This document shows, piece after piece, positions 35,929 through 43,836 of a DNA stretch of 64,000 nucleotides. The stretch is taken from positions 1 through 64,000 of the forward strand of contig NZ_QOCW01000010.1 of NCBI RefSeq assembly GCF_003318295.1. The letters are read 5' to 3'. This stretch comes from Bacillus taeanensis (GTDB lineage Bacteria; Bacillota; Bacilli; Bacillales; UBA6769). Both the position numbers and the translations under genes were made by a program. How positions within the stretch are numbered: position 1 is the stretch's first letter; every line of letters begins with the position of its first letter. The notes beneath the pieces are model-generated. The model was not told the DNA's origin and did not search any database. It saw only the letters and a program-made list of their open reading frames with translations.

Positions 35929-35994
35929 TTTTGAACAAATTAATAAGAAATGTGTAATTTTTTCATTCAAGAGTGAACTTTTTTAAGTAAAACC

Positions 35995-36150
35995 TTAGTG
36001 CCATTCATCCCAATAAATATTTATATAATTAGCATCGGGTTGTGTGTTTTCTTTTTCTTGCTTTGCTGCTTTGACATGCTTTTTAACGGCAAAATTATTC
36101 TCTGGATTCGCGTTATTCATTAGTCGATTGCTGATATGTTTTTTATTCAT
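35995..36150 (-). CDS. Small polar hypothetical protein
   Basis: 51 residues, beginning MNKKHISNRLMNNANPENN and ending NYINIYWDEWH, hydrophilic and lysine/asparagine rich without a membrane segment. It starts at ATG 36150 after AGGAGTG with a nine-base spacer. Possibly cotranscribed with the 54-residue gene downstream. No family is recognised. Support comes from the ribosome binding site and a complete frame. Confidence 0.5.
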   Translation of the reverse strand: MNKKHISNRLMNNANPENNFAVKKHVKAAKQEKENTQPDANYINIYWDEWH

Positions 36151-36206
36151 CAAAATAAACACTCCTATTTGTAGGGTAATTTTTTTATTTGTATGATATT
36201 TAACTA

Positions 36207-36845
36207 TTAAGCTTGTTCAATTAACTTCCATGATAAAACTGAAATATCTTCGGGGTAGTGGTGAAGAAGTAAGTATTTTCTCACATCAGGAACATAATGA
36301 TTGGGCACCACAATGGCTGCGATGCTATCTTCTGTGAAGTGGTAGTCACCAACATGACGCCATTCTTTTTCACGATAAAAAGTATGCTCTTCGCTTTTTG
36401 GCGTAAAATTTGTAATTTTAATGAAATTTAATAAAAATTCTAAGCTGAAATTATTACTTTGCAATTGAATATTTTCTAACACATTATGTTGAAAGCTTCG
36501 ATTTTCTGATGATACATAAAATACTGGTGAAAACTGGTGTTGAATAAAATTTGCTTTAAATCCTATAGCGGCACGTCCGTAATATGGGGCATGGTTTAAA
36601 AGATCTTTAAATGGTATATCAGTCGTACAGCAAAATTCTTTTGTGTGATATGTTTCTGTAATTTGTTCTGTACAGGTTGCTCTTAAAAGCTTACTTTTTA
36701 ATATTTCTTTTAAAATCGACACAGATTTCCCTTCAGACTTTGGTTTTCCAAGCTTTAGTATATCTTCAGGCTGTTTTATAGAGCGCCAATCAATAATTGG
36801 AGATCCTGTAAAATGCCAATAAATAGTCGAATAATAGCGCTGCAT
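36207..36845 (-). CDS. AbiGi-like protein (putative abortive infection antitoxin family)
   Basis: A 212-residue soluble protein resembling the AbiGi family: the N-terminus YWHFTGSPIIDWRSI, the middle CCTTDIPFKDLLNHAPYYGRAAIGF, and the late EHTFYREKEWRHVGDY are the kind of blocks shared by AbiGi and related DUF2971-like proteins. AbiGi is the partner of the AbiG abortive phage resistance module in lactococci. Here no AbiGii-like toxin is adjacent, so the gene is orphan and its function uncertain. AAAGGTG lies seven bases before the ATG. I am moderately sure of the family and unsure of a defence role. Confidence 0.55.
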   Translation of the reverse strand: MQRYYSTIYWHFTGSPIIDWRSIKQPEDILKLGKPKSEGKSVSILKEILKSKLLRATCTEQITETYHTKEFCCTTDIPFKDLLNHAPYYGRAAIGFKANFIQHQFSPVFYVSSENRSFQHNVLENIQLQSNNFSLEFLLNFIKITNFTPKSEEHTFYREKEWRHVGDYHFTEDSIAAIVVPNHYVPDVRKYLLLHHYPEDISVLSWKLIEQA

Positions 36846-37157
36846 GTTATCACACCTTTTTATTATTCAGCATTAGCGGACAGTTTTTAAATGGCGCTGA
36901 TCAATCAACAGAGCTTTAAAATATAGCTTTTCACATAATAAAAGATTTATACTATTTGTAAGCTAAGAACCACTTGAGTATAATAAAAAATGGTGTTCTC
37001 TTATGAATAATGCCATCTCTTTAAGTGAATGAAAGATACCTTTTACAATGAGGAGTATTTATATAAAGTAATTTAAATTATAAAGATTGTGATAATTTCT
37101 AATATAGTGTAAAATACAATCAATTCATTTATGGTTATAAATTTTAGGAGTGTTAAA
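36846..37157. other. Intergenic region before the mismatch glycosylase gene
   Basis: AT-rich gap of 312 bases between divergent genes. It holds the ribosome binding site of the AbiGi-like gene at its left end and a plausible sigma-A promoter (37087-37115) plus AGGAG (37146-37150) at its right end. I see no convincing gene, structured RNA or repeat in the middle. Confidence 0.5.
37087..37115 (+). promoter_or_regulatory. Sigma-A promoter candidate for the mismatch glycosylase gene
   Basis: TTGTGA, 17 bases, TAAAAT, about 43 bases upstream of ATG 37158. Confidence 0.45.
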
Positions 37158-37670
37158 ATGGAGACGATTCCAGATTATTTGAAAAAGGATTTGCTTGTTT
37201 TATTTGTCGGCTTTAATCCAAGTATCCGTTCAAGTGAAGTAGGTCATCATTTTGCAAACCCCACAAATCGTTTTTGGAAAATTCTCTATCATGCAGGATT
37301 GACGCCGGAAAAAATGACATATGAAGAAGATTTTCGATTGCTTAAACATAACTATGGTCTTACAAATATCGTTTCTAGGCCTACAAAGGCAGCTGTTGAT
37401 ATTACAAAAGAAGAGTACCAGCAAGGACGTGAAAATTTAAGAAAACTTCTTTTACATTTCCAACCAAAATGTGTTTGCTTTGTTGGAAAAGGGGTTTATC
37501 AAGAGTTTAGCGGCAAGCGTAAAGCAGACTGGGGCTTTCAAGAACAGTCTGTTGTTGCGGGTGTGCGCGAATTTGTGGCACCTTCTTCAAGCGGTCTTGT
37601 TCGAATGAAATTAGATGAAATAACAGCAATTTACCGAAAGTTAACAGAATTTGTCGAATTATATCGATGA
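37158..37670 (+). CDS. mug: Mismatch-specific uracil-DNA glycosylase (MUG/TDG family)
   Basis: A 170-residue family 2 uracil/thymine-DNA glycosylase, excising uracil or other lesions from G mispairs. The catalytic-asparagine motif appears as GFNPSIRSSEVGHHFANPTNRFW (split view: GFNPS, then GHHFANPTNRFW), and the second motif as VAPSSSGLVR near the C-terminus. Start ATG 37158 lies seven bases after AGGAG, and a longer start at 37131 precedes that site. It is single, with its own promoter candidate. Confidence 0.88.
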   Translation: METIPDYLKKDLLVLFVGFNPSIRSSEVGHHFANPTNRFWKILYHAGLTPEKMTYEEDFRLLKHNYGLTNIVSRPTKAAVDITKEEYQQGRENLRKLLLHFQPKCVCFVGKGVYQEFSGKRKADWGFQEQSVVAGVREFVAPSSSGLVRMKLDEITAIYRKLTEFVELYR

Positions 37671-37766
37671 ATTAAGGCTGTGAATTTCAATTACCATACT
37701 TTATAATATATAAATGAATAAAAAATTAAAATAATTTGAAAATTAGCGATAATTTCTCTCAATTAT

Positions 37767-37795
37767 TTGATTTAATCCCTAAATTCATATAGAAT
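37767..37795 (+). promoter_or_regulatory. Sigma-A promoter candidate for zwf
   Basis: TTGATT, 17 bases, TAGAAT, about 60 bases before the zwf start codon. Confidence 0.6.
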
Positions 37796-37857
37796 TTAGT
37801 ACTTGGATAGGAGTTTTTTTAGTAAATAGAAATGTTAATAAAGTGAGGCATTGAAAA

Positions 37858-39372
37858 ATGAACACAACAGAGAAACCTAAAACTACAATTGTAATCTTTG
37901 GCGCGACTGGTGACTTAGCAAAGCGTAAATTATTTCCATCCATTTATAACCTTTATAAAAGTGGAAAGCTTTCTGAAGAGTTTGCTGTAGTAGGCGCTGC
38001 AAGAAGGCCGTGGTCAAATGACGTATTTCGTGAAAATGTTGCTGATTCGATCAAAGAAGCTGCAAAAGAAGAGATTTCAATTGATCTAGATGAATTTTGC
38101 AAGCACTTTTACTATCTGCCATTTGATGTAACAAATGCAGAATCTTATCAAGAATTAAACACACTGCTAACAAATTTAGAAGAAGAGTTTCATATTCCAG
38201 GAAATCGAATTTTTTACATGGCAATGGCACCCAACTTTTTCGGGACAATTGCATCAAATCTTAAAGCTGAAGGTGTTACAAATACAAATGGTTGGAATCG
38301 TTTAGTTATTGAAAAACCATTTGGTCACAATTTCTCCTCAGCGGAAAAGCTTAACCAGGAACTTCGTGAAGCATTTGCCGAAGATGAAATTTATCGTATT
38401 GATCACTATCTTGGAAAAGAAATGGTCCAAAATATTGAAGTGATTCGTTTTGCAAATGCGATTTTTGAACGCCTTTGGAACAATCGCTTTATTTCAAATA
38501 TTCAAGTAACCTCAAGTGAAACATTAGGTGTAGAAGATCGTGGCGGCTATTATGATAGTTCTGGTGCACTTCGTGATATGGTTCAAAATCATATGCTTCA
38601 AATGGTTGCGCTGCTTGCGATGGAACCGCCAATTCGATTAAAGCCGGATGATATTCGAAATGAAAAAATTAAAGTTCTTCGTGCATTAAGACCTGTTTCA
38701 TTAGAACAAGTTGATGAGTATTTTGTACGAGGTCAATATGGACCGGGTATTGCAAACAACAGCGAAGTAATTGGCTATCGCGAAGAGAAAAATGTGGATC
38801 CAGATTCAAACACAGAGACGTTTGTTTCAGGAAAATTAATGATTGATAATTTCCGTTGGGCAGGTGTACCATTTTACATTCGAACTGGAAAGAGAATGAA
38901 ACAAAAATCGACTAAAATTGTCGTTCAGTTTAAAGAACTGCCGATGAATTTATATGAAGACAAGCAAAAAGACAGCAAAATGCATCCAAATTTATTAGTC
39001 ATTCATATTCAGCCTGATGAAGGAATTACATTGTTCTTAAACGGTAAGAAGCTCGGTTTATCAGGTGAAACAACACCTGTTCAGTTAGAGTACTGCAATA
39101 ACTGCGGAATTGATGCGTTAAATACACCGGAAGCATACGAGCGTTTAATTTATGACTGCATGCTTGGTGATGCAACAAACTTTACCCATTGGGATGAAGT
39201 AGCATTATCTTGGAAGCTTGTTGATACGATTTCAACTGCTTGGGAAAATAATAAAGCAGCAGATTATCCAAACTATGAATCAGGCTCGATGGGCCCTAAA
39301 GCATCTGATGAGCTTTTAGCAAAAGACGGTTTTCATTGGTGGCCAATTACAGACATTGAGTTTGGGGTATAA
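37858..39372 (+). CDS. zwf: Glucose-6-phosphate 1-dehydrogenase
   Basis: A 504-residue enzyme oxidising glucose-6-phosphate with NADP, entry to the oxidative pentose phosphate pathway. The dinucleotide-binding start IVIFGATGDLAKRKLFPS and the active-site motif RIDHYLGKE near residue 182 are complete. EKPFG and IRTGKR also match. GTGAGG is a modest ribosome binding site before the ATG. No gnd or pgl gene is adjacent. A strong terminator lies downstream. Confidence 0.96.
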   Translation: MNTTEKPKTTIVIFGATGDLAKRKLFPSIYNLYKSGKLSEEFAVVGAARRPWSNDVFRENVADSIKEAAKEEISIDLDEFCKHFYYLPFDVTNAESYQELNTLLTNLEEEFHIPGNRIFYMAMAPNFFGTIASNLKAEGVTNTNGWNRLVIEKPFGHNFSSAEKLNQELREAFAEDEIYRIDHYLGKEMVQNIEVIRFANAIFERLWNNRFISNIQVTSSETLGVEDRGGYYDSSGALRDMVQNHMLQMVALLAMEPPIRLKPDDIRNEKIKVLRALRPVSLEQVDEYFVRGQYGPGIANNSEVIGYREEKNVDPDSNTETFVSGKLMIDNFRWAGVPFYIRTGKRMKQKSTKIVVQFKELPMNLYEDKQKDSKMHPNLLVIHIQPDEGITLFLNGKKLGLSGETTPVQLEYCNNCGIDALNTPEAYERLIYDCMLGDATNFTHWDEVALSWKLVDTISTAWENNKAADYPNYESGSMGPKASDELLAKDGFHWWPITDIEFGV

Positions 39373-39494
39373 TAAACTTTAGCAACATGCTTGCTCGGTA
39401 ATGAATAAAATCATAACTGAAAGAGAACATATTTTCAGTTACATATAGTGATTGATTGTGAAGCATGCAAATCAATGAAATGAGATAAAAGTAA

Positions 39495-39537
39495 AACGAA
39501 TAAAGGAGTGACTCTACGAGTCACTCCTTTATTCGTT
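39495..39537. terminator. Bidirectional terminator
   Basis: A perfect 20-bp stem (39495-39514 with 39518-39537), overlapping the stop of the converging DUF4359 gene. Confidence 0.85.
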
Positions 39538-39828
39538 ATTTTGTTTATCAAACGTAATAAAGGTATTAAAAAAACCAATTGTTTTTGTGACGTTGTCTTT
39601 AGAATAGGACGTTTGGAAGATTGAAAAAAACAAAAAGTCTTTTGTTTCTGTAGAGGAGTTAATAATTGGTTTTGCTATATAATCAGTCCCAAGATTAATT
39701 AAAATGCCTTTATCTTCTTTTAAATGGTGGACAGCCCAATTGGTGTAGTCCTCTTGATCTGGATTGGTAAAGGCACAAAGGAAAAATAAAGCCGTCACAC
39801 ATAGAATTACTATCAATTTTTTACTCAA
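39529..39828 (-). CDS. DUF4359-like exported protein
   Basis: A 99-residue protein with a hydrophobic signal/anchor (about residues 4-20) followed by TNPDQEDYTNWAVHHL, which matches the opening of DUF4359 proteins, and a C-terminal beta-rich part. It starts at TTG 39828, seven bases after AAGGAGAGTG. It is probably extracytoplasmic, with unknown function. It converges on zwf through the shared terminator. Confidence 0.65.
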   Translation of the reverse strand: MSKKLIVILCVTALFFLCAFTNPDQEDYTNWAVHHLKEDKGILINLGTDYIAKPIINSSTETKDFLFFSIFQTSYSKDNVTKTIGFFNTFITFDKQNNE

Positions 39829-39947
39829 TCGTATACACTCTCCTTTTTTATTCAGTTTAAACGTGTTTTTTGAAAATTAAACATAAAGGGTAAAAGAGAA
39901 ATTTTTGTCTAGATAAGGAGATTGATTATAAATTGTTCTTGGATTGT

Positions 39948-39976
39948 TTGACTTTACTGTTTTTATCAGTTATAGT
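39948..39976 (+). promoter_or_regulatory. Sigma-A promoter of the cold-shock gene
   Basis: TTGACT, 17 bases, TATAGT. The predicted start near 39983 gives a leader of about 175 bases, as is usual for csp genes. Confidence 0.7.
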
Positions 39977-40021
39977 TAAATTAACTATTGCGTTTGTTAT
40001 ATAAATAAAAAGGATATTTTT

Positions 40022-40084
40022 AAGTCGTAACTTTAAAAGAAGTGGAGCGATCTTATAGTCCTATACTTCTTGAAGATACGACTT
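40022..40084 (+). promoter_or_regulatory. Structured 5' leader of the cold-shock gene
   Basis: AAGTCGTA (40022-40029) pairs with TACGACTT (40077-40084), and inside it AGAAGT pairs with ACTTCT, giving a long interrupted stem in the untranslated leader. Csp leaders often refold with temperature, and the stem's T-rich downstream flank could also support attenuation. Confidence 0.5.
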
Positions 40085-40158
40085 TTGCTTTTGTCATTAT
40101 ATAAAAGAACGAATGGTAATTATTTGTACTCTCAATTGAGTACATAGGAGGAAAACAC

Positions 40159-40359
40159 ATGCAAACAGGTAAAGTAAAATGGTTTAACGCTGAAAAAGGT
40201 TTTGGATTTATCGAAGTTGAAGGTGGAGACGATGTATTCGTACACTTCTCAGCTATTCAAACTGAAGGTTTCAAAACTTTAGAAGAAGGTCAAACAGTTA
40301 CTTTTGAAATCACTGAAGGTAACCGTGGACCACAAGCTGCTAACGTACAAAAAGCGTAA
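40159..40359 (+). CDS. Cold-shock protein (CspA/CspB family)
   Basis: A 66-residue single cold-shock domain that binds single-stranded RNA/DNA and acts as an RNA chaperone. RNP1 KGFGFI and RNP2 VFVHF are intact, with the typical start [15 protein letters not shown] very strong TAGGAGGAAA ribosome binding site, a long structured leader and a terminator close to the stop form a classic monocistronic csp unit. Which paralogue it is (CspB, C or D) cannot be decided. Confidence 0.95.
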   Translation: MQTGKVKWFNAEKGFGFIEVEGGDDVFVHFSAIQTEGFKTLEEGQTVTFEITEGNRGPQAANVQKA

Positions 40360-40369
40360 GTAAACGATA

Positions 40370-40404
40370 AAAATGATACAGCAAAATGCTGTATCATTTT
40401 TTTG
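40370..40404 (+). terminator. Terminator of the cold-shock gene
   Basis: A 14-bp stem AAAATGATACAGCA / TGCTGTATCATTTT with a 3-base loop and T7. Confidence 0.9.
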
Positions 40405-40816
40405 AACTTAAACCATTATAAAATCAAATTCATAACCTATTCTAAATGAGAACTTTTTTCAAAAACTGTTTGCTTATTTTCCGATAATCCATTATAATTA
40501 CGTAGTACATGTTTCATAAAAGTAAATTTTATACGAACTTTAACGTTTCCCTCATTTTAATTCCCCAAAGCCAAAGTTGTTCTAACCTGCATTTTTACTT
40601 TTACTATTTAAAGGATAGAAATGAAGTAAGGAAGAATTTTATTACAGCTGCTTTGGATGACATGACAAACTGTGAAGCCTTTTAATAGGGATTGAGCAGT
40701 GCGGGGAACTTTTTTGAAAAAATAGGTTTTTTTCTTATTATTTTGTGTTATAAAAATATCTAATAAGATTATGAAATCATACCATACATTCCTTACAACA
40801 AGAAAGGATGTTTTTT
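40405..40816. other. Intergenic region before the desaturase gene
   Basis: About 410 AT-rich bases without a supported gene. An 81-codon minus-strand frame across it has no ribosome binding site and runs into the desaturase gene. I see no confident promoter or RNA fold, apart from the AAAGGATG ribosome binding site at its right end. Confidence 0.4.
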
Positions 40817-41710
40817 TTGTTAACAAACCATTTAGATTTTCGATTAGAACCAAGAATTAAAGAACTCTATGACCTCCATAAGGAGCGCTCAGAAAAAATT
40901 GACTGGGGCTATCATGATTTTCTTCCGTGGGACAAGGCGATGGACTTTCGTCGAGTACCATGGGATGAAAGCCAAGTAACGCTTCCTGAAGGTCTAATTA
41001 CAGCAGTTGAAACCGCTCTATTAACTGAGGTAAATTTACCATGGTTTACGTCTCACTTAGAGCAGACATTTAAAGGCTCTATTTCTATTATTAAAGATTT
41101 TGTTCATACGTGGACTGCTGAGGAAGATCAGCATTCAAATCTTTTAGAAAATTATTTGTTAATTACAAGAAATGTAAACCCTAAAAGACTTCATGAACTT
41201 CACAAACAAACAGTCGAAAGCGGCTGGGCACCTGATTTTTCTACACCAATTGAAACAATGGCTTATACAACGCTTCAAGAGCTTGCGACAATGGTGTTTT
41301 ATAATAACGTAGCAAAAGTAGCAGGACAGCATGATAAAGATTTAGCAACGCTGCTGCGCCGACTTGCCAAAGATGAAATTCTTCACTACGCATTTTACCG
41401 AGATATTATTCGTTTTCATTTAGAACTTGAACCGAACTATATCTACTATTTGGAGAAAGTGATTATGAACTTCCAAATGCCGGGAGCTGTTATGCCTGAT
41501 TTTAAAAAGCGTATGAAAATTATTTCAAATGAAGCAAACTATGGACCGCTCCAATACTTTGATCAAGTACTTGATGTAATTGTTGAGTACTGGGGAATTA
41601 ACGATTTACGACCAATTGCTCCAGAAGCGGAACAAGCAAGGTTAAATATTTTAAAATATCATGATCGCTTGAAAAAGCTTAGAAATCGTTATAATAAAGT
41701 GAATGTTTAA
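40817..41710 (+). CDS. Acyl-ACP desaturase (ferritin-like di-iron)
   Basis: A 297-residue enzyme of the soluble stearoyl-ACP desaturase family, introducing a double bond into acyl-ACP using O2 and reduced ferredoxin. The two di-iron half-sites appear as WTAEEDQHSN near residue 95 and KDEILHYAFYRD near residue 185, in helical bundle context. I prefer TTG 40817, six bases after AAAGGATG. The ATG at 40808 is itself part of that ribosome binding site. It would be distinct from the membrane-bound Des of B. subtilis. Location after a cold-shock gene is suggestive but the genes have separate terminators. Confidence 0.85.
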   Translation: MLTNHLDFRLEPRIKELYDLHKERSEKIDWGYHDFLPWDKAMDFRRVPWDESQVTLPEGLITAVETALLTEVNLPWFTSHLEQTFKGSISIIKDFVHTWTAEEDQHSNLLENYLLITRNVNPKRLHELHKQTVESGWAPDFSTPIETMAYTTLQELATMVFYNNVAKVAGQHDKDLATLLRRLAKDEILHYAFYRDIIRFHLELEPNYIYYLEKVIMNFQMPGAVMPDFKKRMKIISNEANYGPLQYFDQVLDVIVEYWGINDLRPIAPEAEQARLNILKYHDRLKKLRNRYNKVNV

Positions 41711-41733
41711 GTTTTTTGTACAATAAAATAACA

Positions 41734-41774
41734 TACAAAAAGAGAATGGCGTAATTAGTCATTCTCTTTTTGTA
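41734..41774 (+). terminator. Terminator of the desaturase gene
   Basis: TACAAAAAGAGAATG pairs with CATTCTCTTTTTGTA around an 11-base loop. Confidence 0.75.
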
Positions 41775-41864
41775 TAGATACATAGTAATAGAAAAAGGAG
41801 TAGAAAAGAAAAGTTCGAAAATATAGGGAAAGAAATTTAACTGGATTGTGAGGAGGGATGTTGT

Positions 41865-43652
41865 TTGAAACCATACACTTCAAGAGAAGAAGTAGCCATA
41901 AATGAAAAATGGGATTTAACAGATATTTATAAAGATAAAAATGATTGGGAGAAAGATTATCAAAAAATTTTAGATATAACGAAAGAACTAAAATCGTTTA
42001 ACGGTAAAATTGACTGTGCAGATCGTTTATTTCATTATTTATCATTTGTTGAAGAGGTAAAGTACTTATACAGCAAATTATATGTATTTGCTAAATTGCA
42101 GCTTGATGTGGATACTCGGATTTCTTCCTCTCAAGCATTAGTAGATCAAGCGGCACATTTAGGACAAAAAATAAGTGCGGCTACTTCTTTTTTTATGCCT
42201 TTTTTATTAAGTCTTAATGAACATACTTTAAAAGATTATATAAAAGAAGTAAAAGGTCTTCAATATTTTGAAGATTATTTATTTGAAGCGTATCGATATA
42301 AACAGTATGTGTTAAGCGAAGAAAAAGAAGAAATTCTTTCCCAGATAGGAGAAGCTCTCTCATCTCCTAAAAATACATTTGATATGATTAATAACGCTGA
42401 TATTAAGTTTGGAAGAGTGACGGCAGACAATGGAGAAAAAGTGGAGCTTACAAGAGGGATGTATGTAAAATTAACAGAAAGCGAAAATAGAGAAAAGCGA
42501 AAAGAAGCCTATCAAGCATATTATAAGCCATACATTCAATTAAAAAATACTATTGCATCGACATTGAGTTCAGCTATCAAAAATAATGTTCTGCTTACAA
42601 ATATGCGTGGTTATCCTTCCGCTTTAGAAAAATCACTTTTTTCTGATTGCATTCCAGAGGCGGTGCATAACAATTTAATTCAATCTACTAAAAATAATAT
42701 CGCAAGCCTTCATACCTATATGAAAATTAGAAAGGAACAACTTAATCTAAACGAACTGCGAGCCTATGATTTAAATGTTTCTTTAGTAAAAGGAATAAAA
42801 GAGGAGATTTCGTTTGAAGAAGCTTATGAGACGATGTTAAAAAGCTTACAGCCGCTTGGTGAAGAGTATGTTGATACATTATTAACTTTTAAAGAAAAGC
42901 GTTATATCGATGTCAGAGAAACACCGGGAAAACGTTCAGGAGCTTATAATTTAGGTTTATACGGTGTCCATCCGTTTGTATTATTAAATTACCAAGATGA
43001 TTTAGATAGTTTATTTACGCTTGCACATGAAATGGGTCATGCTATGCACAGCTATTATTCTAGTAAAAACCAGCCCCGCATTTCAGCAGGTTATTCAATA
43101 TTTGTTGCTGAAGTGGCTTCAACAGTAAATGAAGTATTATTAATTCGCTATTTAATAAATCATACAGAGGATAAAAAGTTAAAGCGTTATTTACTTAATC
43201 ATTTTCTTGATAAGTTTAAAGGAACGTTTTTTACGCAGGTGATGTTTTCAGAGTTTGAAAAAATCACTCATGAGCGAGCGGAAAAAGGCGAGCCGCTAAA
43301 CGCAGAAATATTTAATAAAATTTATGAATCGTTATTTAAACAATATAATGGAAAAGATGTTGTCTGTGATGAGGAAGTGAAATATGGATGGACTCGAATT
43401 CCTCATTTTTACCGTCCATTTTATGTGTACAAATATGCGACAGGATTTACTTCTGCGATTCACATTGCTGATCGCTTACTTGACGGTGACAAAGGAATGT
43501 TAACGTCTTATTTAACTTTTCTTAAAAGCGGAAGTTCCGATTTCCCTCTTGAACTGTTAAAGAAAACGGGAGTAGATTTAGTAAACCCTGAACCGATCCG
43601 CCATGCTTTATCGATTTTTAAGGACCTTGTAAATGAATTTTCCTCATCTTAA
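41865..43652 (+). CDS. pepF: Oligoendopeptidase F (M3B metallopeptidase)
   Basis: A 595-residue cytoplasmic zinc peptidase cleaving medium-length peptides. The HEMGHAMHSYYS zinc site lies near residue 390 with the downstream glutamate in AEVASTVNE. The N-terminal oligopeptidase F domain starts EKWDLTDIYKD. It starts at TTG or ATG-equivalent 41865, behind GAGGAGGGATG. B. subtilis YjbG/PepF inhibits sporulation initiation when overexpressed. A strong terminator follows, so it is transcriptionally separate from the ligase array downstream. Confidence 0.9.
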   Translation: MKPYTSREEVAINEKWDLTDIYKDKNDWEKDYQKILDITKELKSFNGKIDCADRLFHYLSFVEEVKYLYSKLYVFAKLQLDVDTRISSSQALVDQAAHLGQKISAATSFFMPFLLSLNEHTLKDYIKEVKGLQYFEDYLFEAYRYKQYVLSEEKEEILSQIGEALSSPKNTFDMINNADIKFGRVTADNGEKVELTRGMYVKLTESENREKRKEAYQAYYKPYIQLKNTIASTLSSAIKNNVLLTNMRGYPSALEKSLFSDCIPEAVHNNLIQSTKNNIASLHTYMKIRKEQLNLNELRAYDLNVSLVKGIKEEISFEEAYETMLKSLQPLGEEYVDTLLTFKEKRYIDVRETPGKRSGAYNLGLYGVHPFVLLNYQDDLDSLFTLAHEMGHAMHSYYSSKNQPRISAGYSIFVAEVASTVNEVLLIRYLINHTEDKKLKRYLLNHFLDKFKGTFFTQVMFSEFEKITHERAEKGEPLNAEIFNKIYESLFKQYNGKDVVCDEEVKYGWTRIPHFYRPFYVYKYATGFTSAIHIADRLLDGDKGMLTSYLTFLKSGSSDFPLELLKKTGVDLVNPEPIRHALSIFKDLVNEFSSS

Positions 43653-43656
43653 GTCA

Positions 43657-43702
43657 AATAAGAACCTGTCGAAAAGAGAATTCTTTCGACAGGCTCTTAT
43701 TT
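43657..43702 (+). terminator. Terminator of pepF
   Basis: AAATAAGAACCTGTCGAAA pairs with TTTCGACAGGCTCTTATTT (one mismatch). Confidence 0.85.
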
Positions 43703-43735
43703 GGTTGTACAGAGATTCATGGTTAATTTATTGTC

Positions 43736-43762
43736 ACCGCTATAACAAGGTTACATAATATA
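43736..43762 (+). promoter_or_regulatory. Sigma-K-type promoter candidate for the MurF-like/YheCD array
   Basis: AC (43736-43737), 16 bases, then CATAATATA (43754-43762), an exact match to AC-N16/17-CATANNNTA. It lies between the pepF terminator and the first ligase gene, about 75 bases before its start codon. This implies late mother-cell expression. Confidence 0.5.
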
Positions 43763-43836
43763 AATTAACTTGCTTGGAAATTAAAATTAGTTAGGAAGTA
43801 TAGTTGATAATTATTGGAGGAAGAGAGGGGACTTAG

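Noticed and set aside
36207..36845. A phage-defence island around the AbiGi-like gene
   Set aside because: Neighbours are housekeeping or tiny genes, with no toxin, nuclease, methylase or integrase nearby.
40608..40853. 81-codon minus-strand frame before the desaturase gene
   Set aside because: No ribosome binding site, atypical composition, and it overlaps the desaturase start.
43657..43702. Two TGTCGAA-like sequences resembling Spo0A boxes
   Set aside because: They are the two arms of the pepF terminator stem, downstream of a gene and far from a sigma-A promoter.
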